Of a stretch of 64,000 bases of DNA, positions 9,501 through 16,295 are shown one piece after another (within the stretch, counting starts at the first letter, position 1; each line of letters begins with the position of its first letter). The stretch covers positions 62,001-126,000 of the forward strand of contig CAKQUX010000002.1 of the NCBI GenBank assembly GCA_934277645.1, given 5' to 3'. The position numbers and the translations under genes were made by a program. Origin of the DNA: an uncultured Clostridia bacterium (GTDB taxonomy: Bacteria > Bacillota > Clostridia > Christensenellales > CAG-917). The notes below the pieces were generated by a model. That model did no database searches, was not told the DNA's origin, and worked only from the letters and a program-made list of their open reading frames with translations.

Positions 9501-10038
9501 CGAAGTTTATTCGAACACCGGCGGACAAGCGTCAAAGGCAACGCCTGCGGGCGCTGTCGCAAAATTTGCCGCAACAGGTAAACGCACCAAGAAGAAGGAC
9601 CTTGCTCTTCTTGCTATGGACTACGGTTACATCTACGTCGCTCAAGTTTCTATGGGCGCAAATATGCAACAAGTAGTTAAAGCTATGGCAGAAGCAGAAG
9701 CATATCACGGTCCGTCACTTGTTATCGCTTATGCTCCGTGTATCAACCACGGCATCACAGGCGGTATGGAAAACGCTCAACAAGAAATGAAGAAAGCCGT
9801 CGAATGCGGATATTGGCAACTCTTCCGCTTCAACCCTGACAAAGTCGGCACGGAAGAAAATCCGTTCACACTTGACAGCAAGGAGCCTACAGGCGACTAT
9901 CAAGCATTCCTTATGAACGAAACCCGTTACGCTTCGCTCGCAAAACAAAATCCTGAAGCTGCGCAAGCACTCTTCAAGAAGAACGAAGACGATTCGAGAA
10001 AGAAGAGAGAGTTCTATAAGGCTAAGGCTGAAAAATAA
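6532..10038 (+). CDS. nifJ: Pyruvate:ferredoxin (flavodoxin) oxidoreductase
   Basis: A single-chain PFOR of 1168 residues, the usual length. It converts pyruvate and CoA to acetyl-CoA and CO2 and reduces ferredoxin. The N-terminal pyruvate-binding domain has YPITPSSPMAE (about residue 25); two ferredoxin-type clusters are at about residues 685 (CIQCNQCALVCP) and 736 (CTGCKNCVAVCP); the third cluster Cys pair is ACAGCGE at about 803; the thiamine diphosphate site is GDGWAYDIGYNG with LDTEVYSNTGGQ at 960-1000. Codon use is strongly biased, as for a highly expressed gene. It has its own promoter, a CGGAGG ribosome binding site and two hairpins downstream. The last 79 bases reaching past the stop codon occur again, nearly identically, after cysK. 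Confidence 0.97.
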   Translation: MKKMTIDGNTAAAHVAYAFSDVAAIYPITPSSPMAENCDEWAGQGRKNLMGNVLKIAEMESEAGAAGAVHGSLAAGALTSTFTASQGLLLMIPNMYKIAGELLPSVFHVSARSVAGHALNIFGDHSDVMACRQTGFAMLASNSVQEVMDLSLVAHLSTLESSVPFISFFDGFRTSHEVSKIDGIEYDEMKKLVDFKKIEEFRKRALNPEHPHQQGTAQNPDIYFQNREASNKYYDAVPAIVQAQMDKVSALTGRKYNLVDYYGAKDADRVIVIMGSGAEAAEETVDYLNAKGEKVGLVKVRLFRPFPQDALVKAIPDSVKVITVMDRTKEPGALGEPLYIDVVTALTEKGIKKEVLCGRYGIGSKEFNPSMVNAIYANMNGEKKTRFTIGITDDVTFHSLPVTEKIDASDDSTVSCKFYGLGSDGTVGANKNSIKIIGDHTDKYAQAYFAYDSKKSGGITISHLRFSDKPIRSTYLIDQANFVACHNESYVLRYDMLSDLKEGGTFLLNSQWTPEEMDVKLPASMKNMIAKKHIKFYTLDGLKVVTALGTTKGVNTVMQAAFFKLASIIPYEDAERYMKEKIKLTYGKKGDAIVNMNYACVDNAIKELVEVKYPESWATTTEGAAPLKVANDEYFRTFIAPIAAQEGDKLPVSAFNPNGYVPTGTTKFEKRGIAVSVPEWDPTKCIQCNQCALVCPHAAIRPVLSNDLANKPESFVTKAATGFAGYEFRIQVSPYDCTGCKNCVAVCPSKEKALTMIPLDDSIEKDAANWEYSESLKETTAEFKTMNVKNSQFKKPLFEFSGACAGCGETPYVKLMSQLFGDRMLIANATGCSSIYGGSAPTCPYTTNDKGRGPAWANSLFEDNAEFGYGMNLAYSTRRNVLSGYATQLLDAKVSDDFKAALKAWIDGKEDAKASEAARDQIVALLPNEMKKADAETKALLANVEAMEDCLIKKSIWIVGGDGWAYDIGYNGVDHVLASGEDVNILVLDTEVYSNTGGQASKATPAGAVAKFAATGKRTKKKDLALLAMDYGYIYVAQVSMGANMQQVVKAMAEAEAYHGPSLVIAYAPCINHGITGGMENAQQEMKKAVECGYWQLFRFNPDKVGTEENPFTLDSKEPTGDYQAFLMNETRYASLAKQNPEAAQALFKKNEDDSRKKREFYKAKAEK

Positions 10039-10059
10039 GAATAATCCGAGATTCTTATA
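9981..10059 (+). repeat. Direct repeat copy 1 (nifJ 3' end)
   Basis: These 79 bases, covering the last codons of nifJ, its stop and 21 bases beyond, match 13294-13372 at 77 of 79 positions. The two differences are third-position changes inside codons (GCT/GCC and AAA/AAG), so the encoded C-terminus is the same in both copies. Confidence 0.95.
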
Positions 10060-10067
10060 AAATCGAA

Positions 10068-10111
10068 GTTTAGCGCTATAAGGTTTATCTTTAAAACTTA
10101 TAGCGTTAAAC
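10068..10111 (+). other. Long stable hairpin downstream of nifJ
   Basis: A 15-bp stem GTTTAGCGCTATAAG / CTTATAGCGTTAAAC with one G-T pair lies between the nifJ stop and the terminator. It has no T-run of its own; a 3'-end protecting or processing structure is a plausible role, by inference. Confidence 0.6.
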
Positions 10112-10120
10112 CTAAAATTA

Positions 10121-10150
10121 AAGTAAGTGAGTTTATCACTTACTTTTTTT
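10121..10150 (+). terminator. nifJ terminator
   Basis: Perfect 10-bp stem AAGTAAGTGA / TCACTTACTT, 5-base loop, then TTTTT. Confidence 0.92.
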
Positions 10151-10235
10151 ATACGCTAACATTATAAATTTTAATTATGTACATATAAAATTTAATTATA
10201 TTTCATTTATAAGTTTCGGGAATTCTCATATCGAC

Positions 10236-10264
10236 TTGAAAACCTACTAAACCTATGGTATAAT
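10236..10264 (+). promoter_or_regulatory. Promoter of the Rrf2 gene with internal AACCTA repeats
   Basis: TTGAAA (10236-10241), 17-base spacer, TATAAT (10259-10264). The spacer holds two direct copies of AACCTA (10241-10246, 10250-10255), and a TAGGTG lies downstream (10275-10280, overlapping the ribosome binding site). The same AACCTA/TAGGTT element overlaps the metY promoter, so autoregulation by the Rrf2 protein is likely. Confidence 0.75.
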
Positions 10265-10287
10265 TAGACAAAGGTAGGTGTGTAAAA

Positions 10288-10722
10288 ATGATTTCGACAC
10301 GAGGCAGATACGCTCTTCGAGTTATGGTTGAATTGGCGAAACACGGCAAAAACGAATTTGTAACGTTAAAAGACATAGCGGAAAGACAAAGCATTTCCAA
10401 AAAGTATTTGGAGCAAATTATTCCCATACTTAATCGCGAAAACATGTTGATTGCGTCGCGCGGTTACGGCGGTGGCTATAAATTGAGCAAATCCCCGAGC
10501 GACTACACAGTTTTGGATATTCTGAAAGTTGCGGAAGGCAGTTTAGCTCCCGTCGCCTGCTTGGGAAGTGCGGAAAACTTATGTCCGCGCGCAGAATTCT
10601 GCACTACTCTGTATGTATGGAAAGGTCTGCAAAAAGTCGAAGAAGACTATTTGGGCGGCATAACGCTTCAAGATATATTGGACAAGGAAATTGAAAACGG
10701 CGGCAATACTTACAGCATTTAA
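10288..10722 (+). CDS. Rrf2-family regulator (IscR/CymR-like)
   Basis: A 144-residue winged-helix regulator of the Rrf2 family: MISTRGRYALRVMVELA, recognition helix ISKKYLEQIIPIL and wing SRGYGGGYKLS are all typical. Three cysteines in the pattern C-x7-C-x5-C (about residues 91-105) stand where IscR binds an Fe-S cluster, though the IscR spacing is shorter. Its place directly before metY-cysK, and the AACCTA elements at both promoters, suggest control of cysteine/sulfide metabolism, possibly with an Fe-S or cysteine-responsive signal. IscR-like sensing or CymR-like partnership with CysK are both possible; the sequence does not decide. Its own terminator separates it from metY. Confidence 0.88.
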   Translation: MISTRGRYALRVMVELAKHGKNEFVTLKDIAERQSISKKYLEQIIPILNRENMLIASRGYGGGYKLSKSPSDYTVLDILKVAEGSLAPVACLGSAENLCPRAEFCTTLYVWKGLQKVEEDYLGGITLQDILDKEIENGGNTYSI

Positions 10723-10760
10723 ATGGCCGCTATATCATCGTTAAGTAATAATAAGCTAAA

Positions 10761-10797
10761 AATTTTAGGAGGCAAATGTGTCTCCTAAATTTTTTTA
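10761..10797 (+). terminator. Terminator after the Rrf2 gene
   Basis: Stem TTTAGGAG / CTCCTAAA with a 10-base loop, followed by a run of T. Confidence 0.8.
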
Positions 10798-10811
10798 AAT
10801 AAAACATACAA

Positions 10812-10846
10812 AACCTATTGACAAGGTAGGTTATTTATAGTATACT
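10812..10846 (+). promoter_or_regulatory. metY-cysK promoter with overlapping Rrf2-type operator
   Basis: TTGACA (10818-10823), 17-base spacer, TATACT (10841-10846). An inverted repeat AACCTA-N9-TAGGTT (10812-10832) covers the -35 hexamer, so a bound regulator would block RNA polymerase. The same half-site occurs twice at the Rrf2 gene promoter. Confidence 0.8.
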
Positions 10847-10888
10847 CCGATTGTCAAAAGAAAATAAAAAAATAAAGGCAGGCTTAAT

Positions 10889-10966
10889 ATGCAAAAAACT
10901 TTATTTACTTATTCCTTAAACTTAGCAAAATATGATTTCGACTTTCATCGAATGTGTCGATGTTGA
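10889..10966 (+). CDS. Candidate 25-residue leader peptide ending Cys-Arg-Cys
   Basis: A short frame in the metY leader begins with ATG at 10889, six bases after AGGCAGG, and ends with the codons TGT CGA TGT TGA, giving a peptide with a Cys-Arg-Cys C-terminus. A hairpin CATCGA-N5-TCGATG (10946-10962) covers the Cys codons, and a competing pairing TCGAAT/ATTCGA would span the region just downstream. Both the cysteine codons and the position, 51 bases before metY, fit translation-dependent control by cysteinyl-tRNA supply. There is no terminator-like T-run, so the mechanism would have to be translational or processing-based. It may also be chance. Confidence 0.4.
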   Translation: MQKTLFTYSLNLAKYDFDFHRMCRC

Positions 10967-11017
10967 CCGATTCGAATGTTAGCCAAAAAATCATTAAAAC
11001 CAAAAGGAGTATAAAAT

Positions 11018-12301
11018 ATGAGTAATTATAAATTTGAAACGTTACAAGTACACGCAGGACAAGAAAATCCCGACGCATCGACCGACGCAAGAGCCGTGCC
11101 TATTTATGCGACGACGTCTTACGTCTTCAAAGATTCAAATCAAGCCGCAAACCGTTTCGCGCTGACAGAAGGCGGAAACATCTACACAAGACTTATGAAC
11201 CCTACGTCTTCCGTTTTTGAAGAGAGAATCGCAAAACTGGAAAACGGCGTCGGCGCCTTGGCAACGGCGTCGGGACAAGCCGCAATAACGCTTGCAATTC
11301 AGAACATAGCGTCGGCAGGCGACAATATAGTATCGTCTACAAACGTATATGGCGGCACTTACAATTTGTTTGCAAACACCCTAAAAGAGCAAGGCATTAC
11401 GACAAAGTTTGTCAAGCCGACAGACAAAGAAGGCTTTGAAAAGGCTATCGACGAAAAGACAAAACTTATTTATGCGGAATCGCTCGATAACCCTAACAGC
11501 AACATAGCCGATTTGGAATACTTATCGAAGGTCGCGCACAAGCACGGAATTCCTTTAATCATCGACAACACGTTTGCAACGCCGTATTTATTAAGACCTA
11601 TCGAACACGGAGCGGATATCGTCGTTCACTCGGCAACTAAATTTATCGGCGGACACGGCACCGTAATGGGCGGCGTTATCGTTGACGGCGGGACGTTCGA
11701 CTGGACGCAAAACGATAAGTTCCCGGGTATAACTCGCCCCAACCCGTCGTATCACGGCATAGTATTCAGCGAAGCGGCAGGAAATCTTGCATATATCATA
11801 AAAGCAAGAACTACCCTTATGAGAGACGAAGGCCCTGTTATTTCGCCGTTCAACTCATTCTTGTTGTTGCAAGGTCTCGAAACTTTGTCGCTCAGAATCG
11901 ACAGACACGTCGAAAACACGAAAAAGGTCATTGAGTATTTAAAAACCGAACCGCTCGTCAAAAAAATCAACCACCCGTCGTTATCGACAGGCGAACAAGC
12001 GAAGTTGTACAACAAATATTTCAAAAACGGCGCAGGCTCTATATTCACGATAGAAATCGACGGCGGAAGCGAAAAAGCAAGAAAATTCAGCGAAAGCTTA
12101 AAGTTGTTTTCACTTCTCGCAAACGTTGCAGACGTCAAGAGCTTGGTCATTCACCCTGCTTCGACAACGCACTCGCAACTGTCGGAAGACGAACTTCTCG
12201 AAAACGGCATCACGCCCGAAACGGTGCGTCTCTCAATCGGCACAGAGCATATCGACGATATCATCGACGATTTGAAACAAGCGTTCGATAAAATTAGATA
12301 G
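11018..12301 (+). CDS. metY: O-acetylhomoserine sulfhydrylase family enzyme (MetY)
   Basis: A PLP enzyme of the Cys/Met metabolism family (427 residues, the MetY length rather than the roughly 390 of cystathionine gamma-lyases). N-terminus FETLQVHAGQENPDASTDAR, substrate-site TRLMNPTSSVFE, and the PLP lysine in HSATKFIGGHG are visible. It probably makes homocysteine from O-acetylhomoserine and sulfide; an O-acetylserine activity is also known in the family. The ribosome binding site is AAAGGAGT. It is the first gene of metY-cysK, ten bases apart. Confidence 0.92.
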   Translation: MSNYKFETLQVHAGQENPDASTDARAVPIYATTSYVFKDSNQAANRFALTEGGNIYTRLMNPTSSVFEERIAKLENGVGALATASGQAAITLAIQNIASAGDNIVSSTNVYGGTYNLFANTLKEQGITTKFVKPTDKEGFEKAIDEKTKLIYAESLDNPNSNIADLEYLSKVAHKHGIPLIIDNTFATPYLLRPIEHGADIVVHSATKFIGGHGTVMGGVIVDGGTFDWTQNDKFPGITRPNPSYHGIVFSEAAGNLAYIIKARTTLMRDEGPVISPFNSFLLLQGLETLSLRIDRHVENTKKVIEYLKTEPLVKKINHPSLSTGEQAKLYNKYFKNGAGSIFTIEIDGGSEKARKFSESLKLFSLLANVADVKSLVIHPASTTHSQLSEDELLENGITPETVRLSIGTEHIDDIIDDLKQAFDKIR

Positions 12302-12310
12302 GAGATAATT

Positions 12311-13243
12311 ATGGCAAAAATTTATACGTCGGCAGACCAACTAATCGGAAAAACTCCGCTTTTGGAATTATCGCGATTGGAAAAGAAATATGATTTAAAA
12401 GCAAAAATAGTCGCAAAGCTCGAATACTTCAATCCGTCGGGCTCGGTAAAAGACAGAATAGCAAAAGCTATGATAGACGATGCCGAACAAAGCGGCAAAC
12501 TGAAAGCAGGCTCGGTCATAATCGAGCCGACGTCGGGCAACACAGGCATAGGACTTGCGGCGGTTGCCGCGGCAAAAGGTTATAGAGTTATTCTCACGAT
12601 GCCCGAAACAATGTCAGTGGAAAGAAGACAACTTATCAAAGCATACGGCGCGGAAATCGTCTTAACCGACGGAGCGAAAGGTATGAAAGGAGCAATTGCA
12701 AAAGCGCACGAACTTGCCGAAGAAATTCCGAACAGTTTCATTCCGGGACAATTCGATAACCCGTCGAACCCTAAAGCGCACCTTGATTCTACGGGACCCG
12801 AAATTTGGGAAGACAGCGACGGCAAAGTCGATATTTTCGTAGCAGGCGTCGGCACGGGCGGAACTATAACGGGCGTGGGAGAATATTTGAAATCCAAAAA
12901 CCCGAACGTTAAAATTGTTGCCGTCGAGCCTTTGACTTCCGCCGTTCTATCAACGGGAATAAGCGGTCCGCACAAAATTCAAGGAATCGGCGCAGGCTTT
13001 GTACCAAACGTTCTCAACACAAAAATATATGACGAAATCATCGCCGTTTCAAACGAAGACGCCTTTGCAATCGGAAAAGAAATTGCAAAAACGGAAGGCG
13101 TGCTTGTAGGCATTTCTTCGGGCGCGGCAACGTTCGCCGCAATCGAACTCGCAAAACGTCCCGAAAACGCAGGCAAAACAATCGTTGCTCTTCTGCCCGA
13201 CGCAGGCAACAGATATTTGTCTACCCCGCTTTTTAACGATTGA
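12311..13243 (+). CDS. cysK: Cysteine synthase A (O-acetylserine sulfhydrylase)
   Basis: Condenses O-acetylserine and sulfide to cysteine. The PLP lysine is in NPSGSVKDR (about residue 45), the PLP-binding SGNTGIGLA and the phosphate loop GVGTGGTITGVG are present, and the length of 310 residues is standard. AGGAG precedes the ATG. Co-transcribed with metY, giving both the cysteine and the homocysteine sulfide-fixing branches in one operon. No serine acetyltransferase gene is nearby. Confidence 0.95.
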   Translation: MAKIYTSADQLIGKTPLLELSRLEKKYDLKAKIVAKLEYFNPSGSVKDRIAKAMIDDAEQSGKLKAGSVIIEPTSGNTGIGLAAVAAAKGYRVILTMPETMSVERRQLIKAYGAEIVLTDGAKGMKGAIAKAHELAEEIPNSFIPGQFDNPSNPKAHLDSTGPEIWEDSDGKVDIFVAGVGTGGTITGVGEYLKSKNPNVKIVAVEPLTSAVLSTGISGPHKIQGIGAGFVPNVLNTKIYDEIIAVSNEDAFAIGKEIAKTEGVLVGISSGAATFAAIELAKRPENAGKTIVALLPDAGNRYLSTPLFND

Positions 13244-13276
13244 AGTAACGCCAAACACGACAAAAGCAAAAAAACG

Positions 13277-13351
13277 CAGACGCTTCTCAAAATGAACGAA
13301 GACGATTCGAGAAAGAAGAGAGAGTTCTATAAGGCTAAGGCCGAAAAGTAA
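13277..13351 (+). pseudogene. nifJ 3'-end remnant
   Basis: Directly after cysK, a frame reading QTLLKMNEDDSRKK and on to KAKAEK-stop matches the last 24 residues of NifJ (QALFKKNEDDSRKK to KAKAEK). From 13294 the DNA is 77/79 identical to nifJ, with both changes synonymous; before that point it has diverged to protein-level similarity only, including codon-neutral changes. It is the tail of a second nifJ allele with the rest lost or replaced, not a functional gene. Confidence 0.85.
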
Positions 13352-13372
13352 GAATAATCCGAGATTCTTATA
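13294..13372 (+). repeat. Direct repeat copy 2 (nifJ 3' end)
   Basis: Second copy of the 79-base block also found at 9981-10059. The two copies bracket the Rrf2-metY-cysK segment, and the match stops at the same point past the stop codon. Confidence 0.95.
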
Positions 13373-13375
13373 TAC

Positions 13376-13406
13376 AAAAAAGAGAAGCAAACGCTTCTCT
13401 TTTTTT
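13376..13406 (+). terminator. Terminator after cysK and the nifJ remnant
   Basis: Stem AGAGAAGC / GCTTCTCT with a 4-base AAAC loop, flanked by A-run and T-run. Between here and 13560 I see only an imperfect 25-bp tandem duplication (about 13436-13485) and no gene. Confidence 0.9.
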
Positions 13407-13560
13407 GTGCCTTAATTATTTTTCTTCCTTACCTAAAAGGCGACTTCCCCATTCTCTTAAAAGGCAACTTTCCCTTTCTCTTAATCTGTTTTGCCGCAAA
13501 GTTTAACGTCGACCGTCTCTTACACCTTAGCGACCGTTTTGCCGCTTCTTTACAGCGTCA

Positions 13561-13616
13561 AAAAAGGGAACGGCACTTGTTGTGAATTTAACTTGTTCAC
13601 ACTGCCGTCCCCCCTT
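13561..13616 (-). terminator. Terminator of the lipoprotein gene
   Basis: On the minus strand GGGACGGCA...TGCCGTTCCC encloses an inner TGTGAA/TTCACA stem and is followed by six T. It lies just downstream of the stop codon at 13634. Confidence 0.8.
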
Positions 13617-13633
13617 TATGGAGCAACTTTTAT

Positions 13634-14566
13634 TTAATCAAACTCATATTTTTCGTTGCCTACAGAATAAACGTATTTGCCGTCCACTACTTCGACTTCA
13701 ATCGTGTTTATATTATTGCCGTCCGTGTAGCTAAGTTTTAATTCCGTTTTGCCGTTTTTAATTTCTCTTTTGAGCTTATAGACGTTCGCTACGCCGCCCA
13801 CCAAACTTTTAATTTCGATTTCTTCTTCGCTCTTATCCGCTTCGTTTTCTTTTTCAACGCTTATTTTCGTTTTTTCAATAAGGTTACCCTCGCTATAGCG
13901 ACAATATTCGTATGCGCTTTCAACCTCATTACTTTCTTTTTCAATGCAATATTTGACGGTTACAAAATTTTTATCTTTTTCCGATTCTGTCAAATACGTC
14001 TTAATGAAAATCTCATTTTCGACTTCGGCTTCATCACCTTCGATTTCGACTTCTTGCTTTCTGTAACCCTCAACAAAATAAGTGTTTTCGCCGTCAACCA
14101 GAATGCCGCTAAGCGTCGTTTCGCTAAATCTTTCCGTTTCGTCTTCATCGACCACTTCGCCGGATTTTGTATCGATTTCATTGTAATACAAAATTTTCTC
14201 CTCAACGCCGCCTAAGCTGGTTGCTGTGATTTTTACTTTTACGGCATATTCTTCTCTGTCCGACGGGACCACTTCCGACGTAAAGCCGCCGCTTGTGACG
14301 TATGCGTCAAACGTCTTAACGTAGGAGTTTACTTTTTCGATTTCGTCTGCCGTCAAGCTGTCGGCTTGTGCCGCGGCTTCATGTCCGACCGCTGTCGTTT
14401 GAAGCAAACTTCCGCCCGTTACTGCCGAAAAACAATAAACGTCAAGCGGATTTACGCTTGTCTTGCCGTTTTTCGGTCCGCCTGACGAGCAAGCCGTAAG
14501 AGCGACCACCGATACTATCATTACTACTGCAATTATTAAAGCACTTTTTACAAATTTGTTTTTCAT
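13634..14566 (-). CDS. Lipoprotein related to the neighbouring ECF-sigma partner
   Basis: A 310-residue secreted protein with a lipoprotein signal peptide (hydrophobic stretch residues 8-25, lipobox LTAC, Cys26). The mature part is acidic and beta-rich. From about residue 75 onward it aligns by eye with the ectodomain of the membrane protein at 14837-15763: similar spacing of SYVKTFDAYV / GYVKSLEKYL, of LVDGENTYFVEGY / LKVGEKSYYAETY and of YSEGNLIEKTKISVE / YENGILTETAVIETE. A conserved 34-bp element lies upstream of both this gene and the sigma gene. I do not recognise a named family; an extracellular partner or decoy in the sigma-factor pathway is the inference. Confidence 0.75.
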   Translation of the reverse strand: MKNKFVKSALIIAVVMIVSVVALTACSSGGPKNGKTSVNPLDVYCFSAVTGGSLLQTTAVGHEAAAQADSLTADEIEKVNSYVKTFDAYVTSGGFTSEVVPSDREEYAVKVKITATSLGGVEEKILYYNEIDTKSGEVVDEDETERFSETTLSGILVDGENTYFVEGYRKQEVEIEGDEAEVENEIFIKTYLTESEKDKNFVTVKYCIEKESNEVESAYEYCRYSEGNLIEKTKISVEKENEADKSEEEIEIKSLVGGVANVYKLKREIKNGKTELKLSYTDGNNINTIEVEVVDGKYVYSVGNEKYEFD

Positions 14567-14589
14567 AAAAATCGCCTCCTTTAAGTTGT

Positions 14590-14623
14590 TTGATAATACA
14601 ACAACTAAGAAAGCGATTTTTCC
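14590..14623 (-). promoter_or_regulatory. Shared ECF-regulon element, lipoprotein copy
   Basis: On the minus strand GGAAAAAT, then a spacer, then TTGTTGTATTATCAA. The last 15 bases are identical to those upstream of the sigma factor gene and the GGAAAAAT / GTAAAAAC parts stand at the same distance (34 bp total in both). This fits a promoter read by the ECF sigma factor itself. The following ribosome binding site is AAAGGAGG. Upstream, 14624-14836 is T-rich on the plus strand and shows nothing else. Confidence 0.65.
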
Positions 14624-14836
14624 AAACTTTTTAAATTTTTTTTGTTTTTATTATTTTTTCTTGCCGTTTTAAGACTTATTTTAGCCTTTTGTTCGTTTAC
14701 CCTTATTTTTTTGTTTTATTTTCGGTTTTTACTTTTGGCTTTTAAATTCTGTTTTATTTTGACGCTTCTTGATTAAATCGGATTTAGTTTATTTTTTCGC
14801 ACTTACGTTTGCTTTTATTTTGCATTACGCTCATAT

Positions 14837-15763
14837 TCAATCGTCAAAATCGAACTCACAATCGTCAAATTTATATTTCGTCCCGTTTTCCGTAAAAATC
14901 AATTTGCAGTCCACTGTTTTCACACCGTCGACTTTTACTTCGAGTTCCGCCTCGTCATTCTCGATTTCATAGCTATATTGATACTTCTTGCCGCCCTTAG
15001 TTATCTCTATATCCACCGACTTTTCGGCAGCTTCTATTTCCGTTTCTATAACCGCGGTTTCCGTCAAAATCCCGTTTTCATAGACAGAATACGACAGCGT
15101 AACTTCTTTCTCGTCAACTTCTTCTTCGACTTCATAGCTAAGTTTAACGTAGCTATCTCCCTTTTTATCGCCAAAGTATATCTTTGCCTTGTAATTCGTT
15201 TCTACTTTTGACGAACTTTTGACGGTTTTTGCATAGGTTTCGGCATAATAGCTTTTTTCGCCGACTTTCAGCGTACCTTGCATTTCTTCGATGCCGCCGC
15301 CTTTATTCCTTTTAAATTCAAAATTGTAGGTGTTTTGTCCGTTTACGATTTTTAATTTATTGCCTCCGTCAAGCGTTATGGTAAAGGAACTGTCAAGATA
15401 TTTTTCAAGGGATTTTACATATCCGTCCACCTGCTCGACTAAGGCTTTTTTCTCGCTTTCGTCAGCCGCCGCGCTTGCCTCTTGATTTATGCCGTTAAGC
15501 ACGCTCAACGCCACAACAACGCTTTTGCCGCTGCCTATTTGCATTTGCGTCGGCACGGTAGAATTTTTATCGCCTATATTAGGCACTAAAACTACGCTAA
15601 GCACGATTGCCAAAACAACGACAGTCATTATCGGCGCAAGGATAAACTGCCATTTTATTTTCGTTTTTTGCGGTTTTTTATTTAAGCCTAATTCCTCTTT
15701 CAAGTTTTCACGAATATCGGGGACAAAGTCGGCTTCTTTTTTCAGTTGTCTTTTTACGTTCAT
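14837..15763 (-). CDS. Single-pass membrane protein, probable anti-sigma-type partner
   Basis: 308 residues: a basic/acidic cytoplasmic N-terminus of about 38 residues, one transmembrane helix (about residues 39-61, FILAPIMTVVVLAIVLSVVL), and an extracellular acidic beta-rich domain. Gene order and the 4-base overlap (ATGA) with the upstream sigma factor gene are those of sigma/anti-sigma pairs. No zinc-finger anti-sigma (ZAS) motif HxxxCxxC is present in the N-terminus, so if it binds sigma it does so with an unrecognised short domain. The ectodomain resembles the lipoprotein at 13634-14566. Function is inferred. Confidence 0.7.
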   Translation of the reverse strand: MNVKRQLKKEADFVPDIRENLKEELGLNKKPQKTKIKWQFILAPIMTVVVLAIVLSVVLVPNIGDKNSTVPTQMQIGSGKSVVVALSVLNGINQEASAAADESEKKALVEQVDGYVKSLEKYLDSSFTITLDGGNKLKIVNGQNTYNFEFKRNKGGGIEEMQGTLKVGEKSYYAETYAKTVKSSSKVETNYKAKIYFGDKKGDSYVKLSYEVEEEVDEKEVTLSYSVYENGILTETAVIETEIEAAEKSVDIEITKGGKKYQYSYEIENDEAELEVKVDGVKTVDCKLIFTENGTKYKFDDCEFDFDD

Positions 15764-16287
15764 ACTTCTTCCTCCTCATATTCTTTTCGTATTTTTTCAA
15801 GCGCTTTTTTAATTTTATAATTTATCGTTGAAACAGGCTCGCCTTTTATATTCGCTATTTCCGACTGCTTATATCCGCTAATGACGTTAAGCACGACAAG
15901 TTCATATTCTTCGATGGACAAAACCCTTTTAGCCGCGTCAAATATGAACGGTATAGGCTCGTCGACGGTTTTTATCATAGAACTGTTTGCTTCTTCGGCA
16001 AAATCGCAGTTTATTGCTCTGCCTTCTTTTTTAATTTTATTGAGCGCGATATTTTTTGTTATCGTTGACACGTAGCCTATTGCGTTGCCCGTTGCGTTGT
16101 ATGACTTTATATTTTTGATAAGAGATATAAACACGTCGTGCATAACGTCTTCCGCCAACATTTTGTCGCCCAAAATTCGATACGCCAAAAAATAAACGTA
16201 CTTGTTTGTCAATTTATACAATTCGTCAAATTTTTCTTCTTTGCCGCTTTGTATTTCAATGAATAAGCGGTTTATTCTTTTGTCCAT
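15760..16287 (-). CDS. ECF-type RNA polymerase sigma factor
   Basis: A 175-residue sigma-70-family protein with only regions 2 and 4. Region 2: FDELYKLTNKYVYFLAYRIL and AEDVMHDVFISLIKNIKSY (about residues 20-64). Region 4: SIEEYELVVLNVISGYKQSE with IANIKGEPVSTINYKIKKAL (about 120-165), a helix-turn-helix for -35 recognition. The ATG has AAGGAG upstream. First gene of an operon with the membrane partner. The signal it answers to is unknown. Confidence 0.9.
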   Translation of the reverse strand: MDKRINRLFIEIQSGKEEKFDELYKLTNKYVYFLAYRILGDKMLAEDVMHDVFISLIKNIKSYNATGNAIGYVSTITKNIALNKIKKEGRAINCDFAEEANSSMIKTVDEPIPFIFDAAKRVLSIEEYELVVLNVISGYKQSEIANIKGEPVSTINYKIKKALEKIRKEYEEEEV

Positions 16288-16295
16288 TTTTCTCC

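Noticed and set aside
13436..13485. Imperfect 25-bp tandem duplication between cysK and the lipoprotein gene
   Set aside because: Only two copies with several mismatches; no role can be argued from it.
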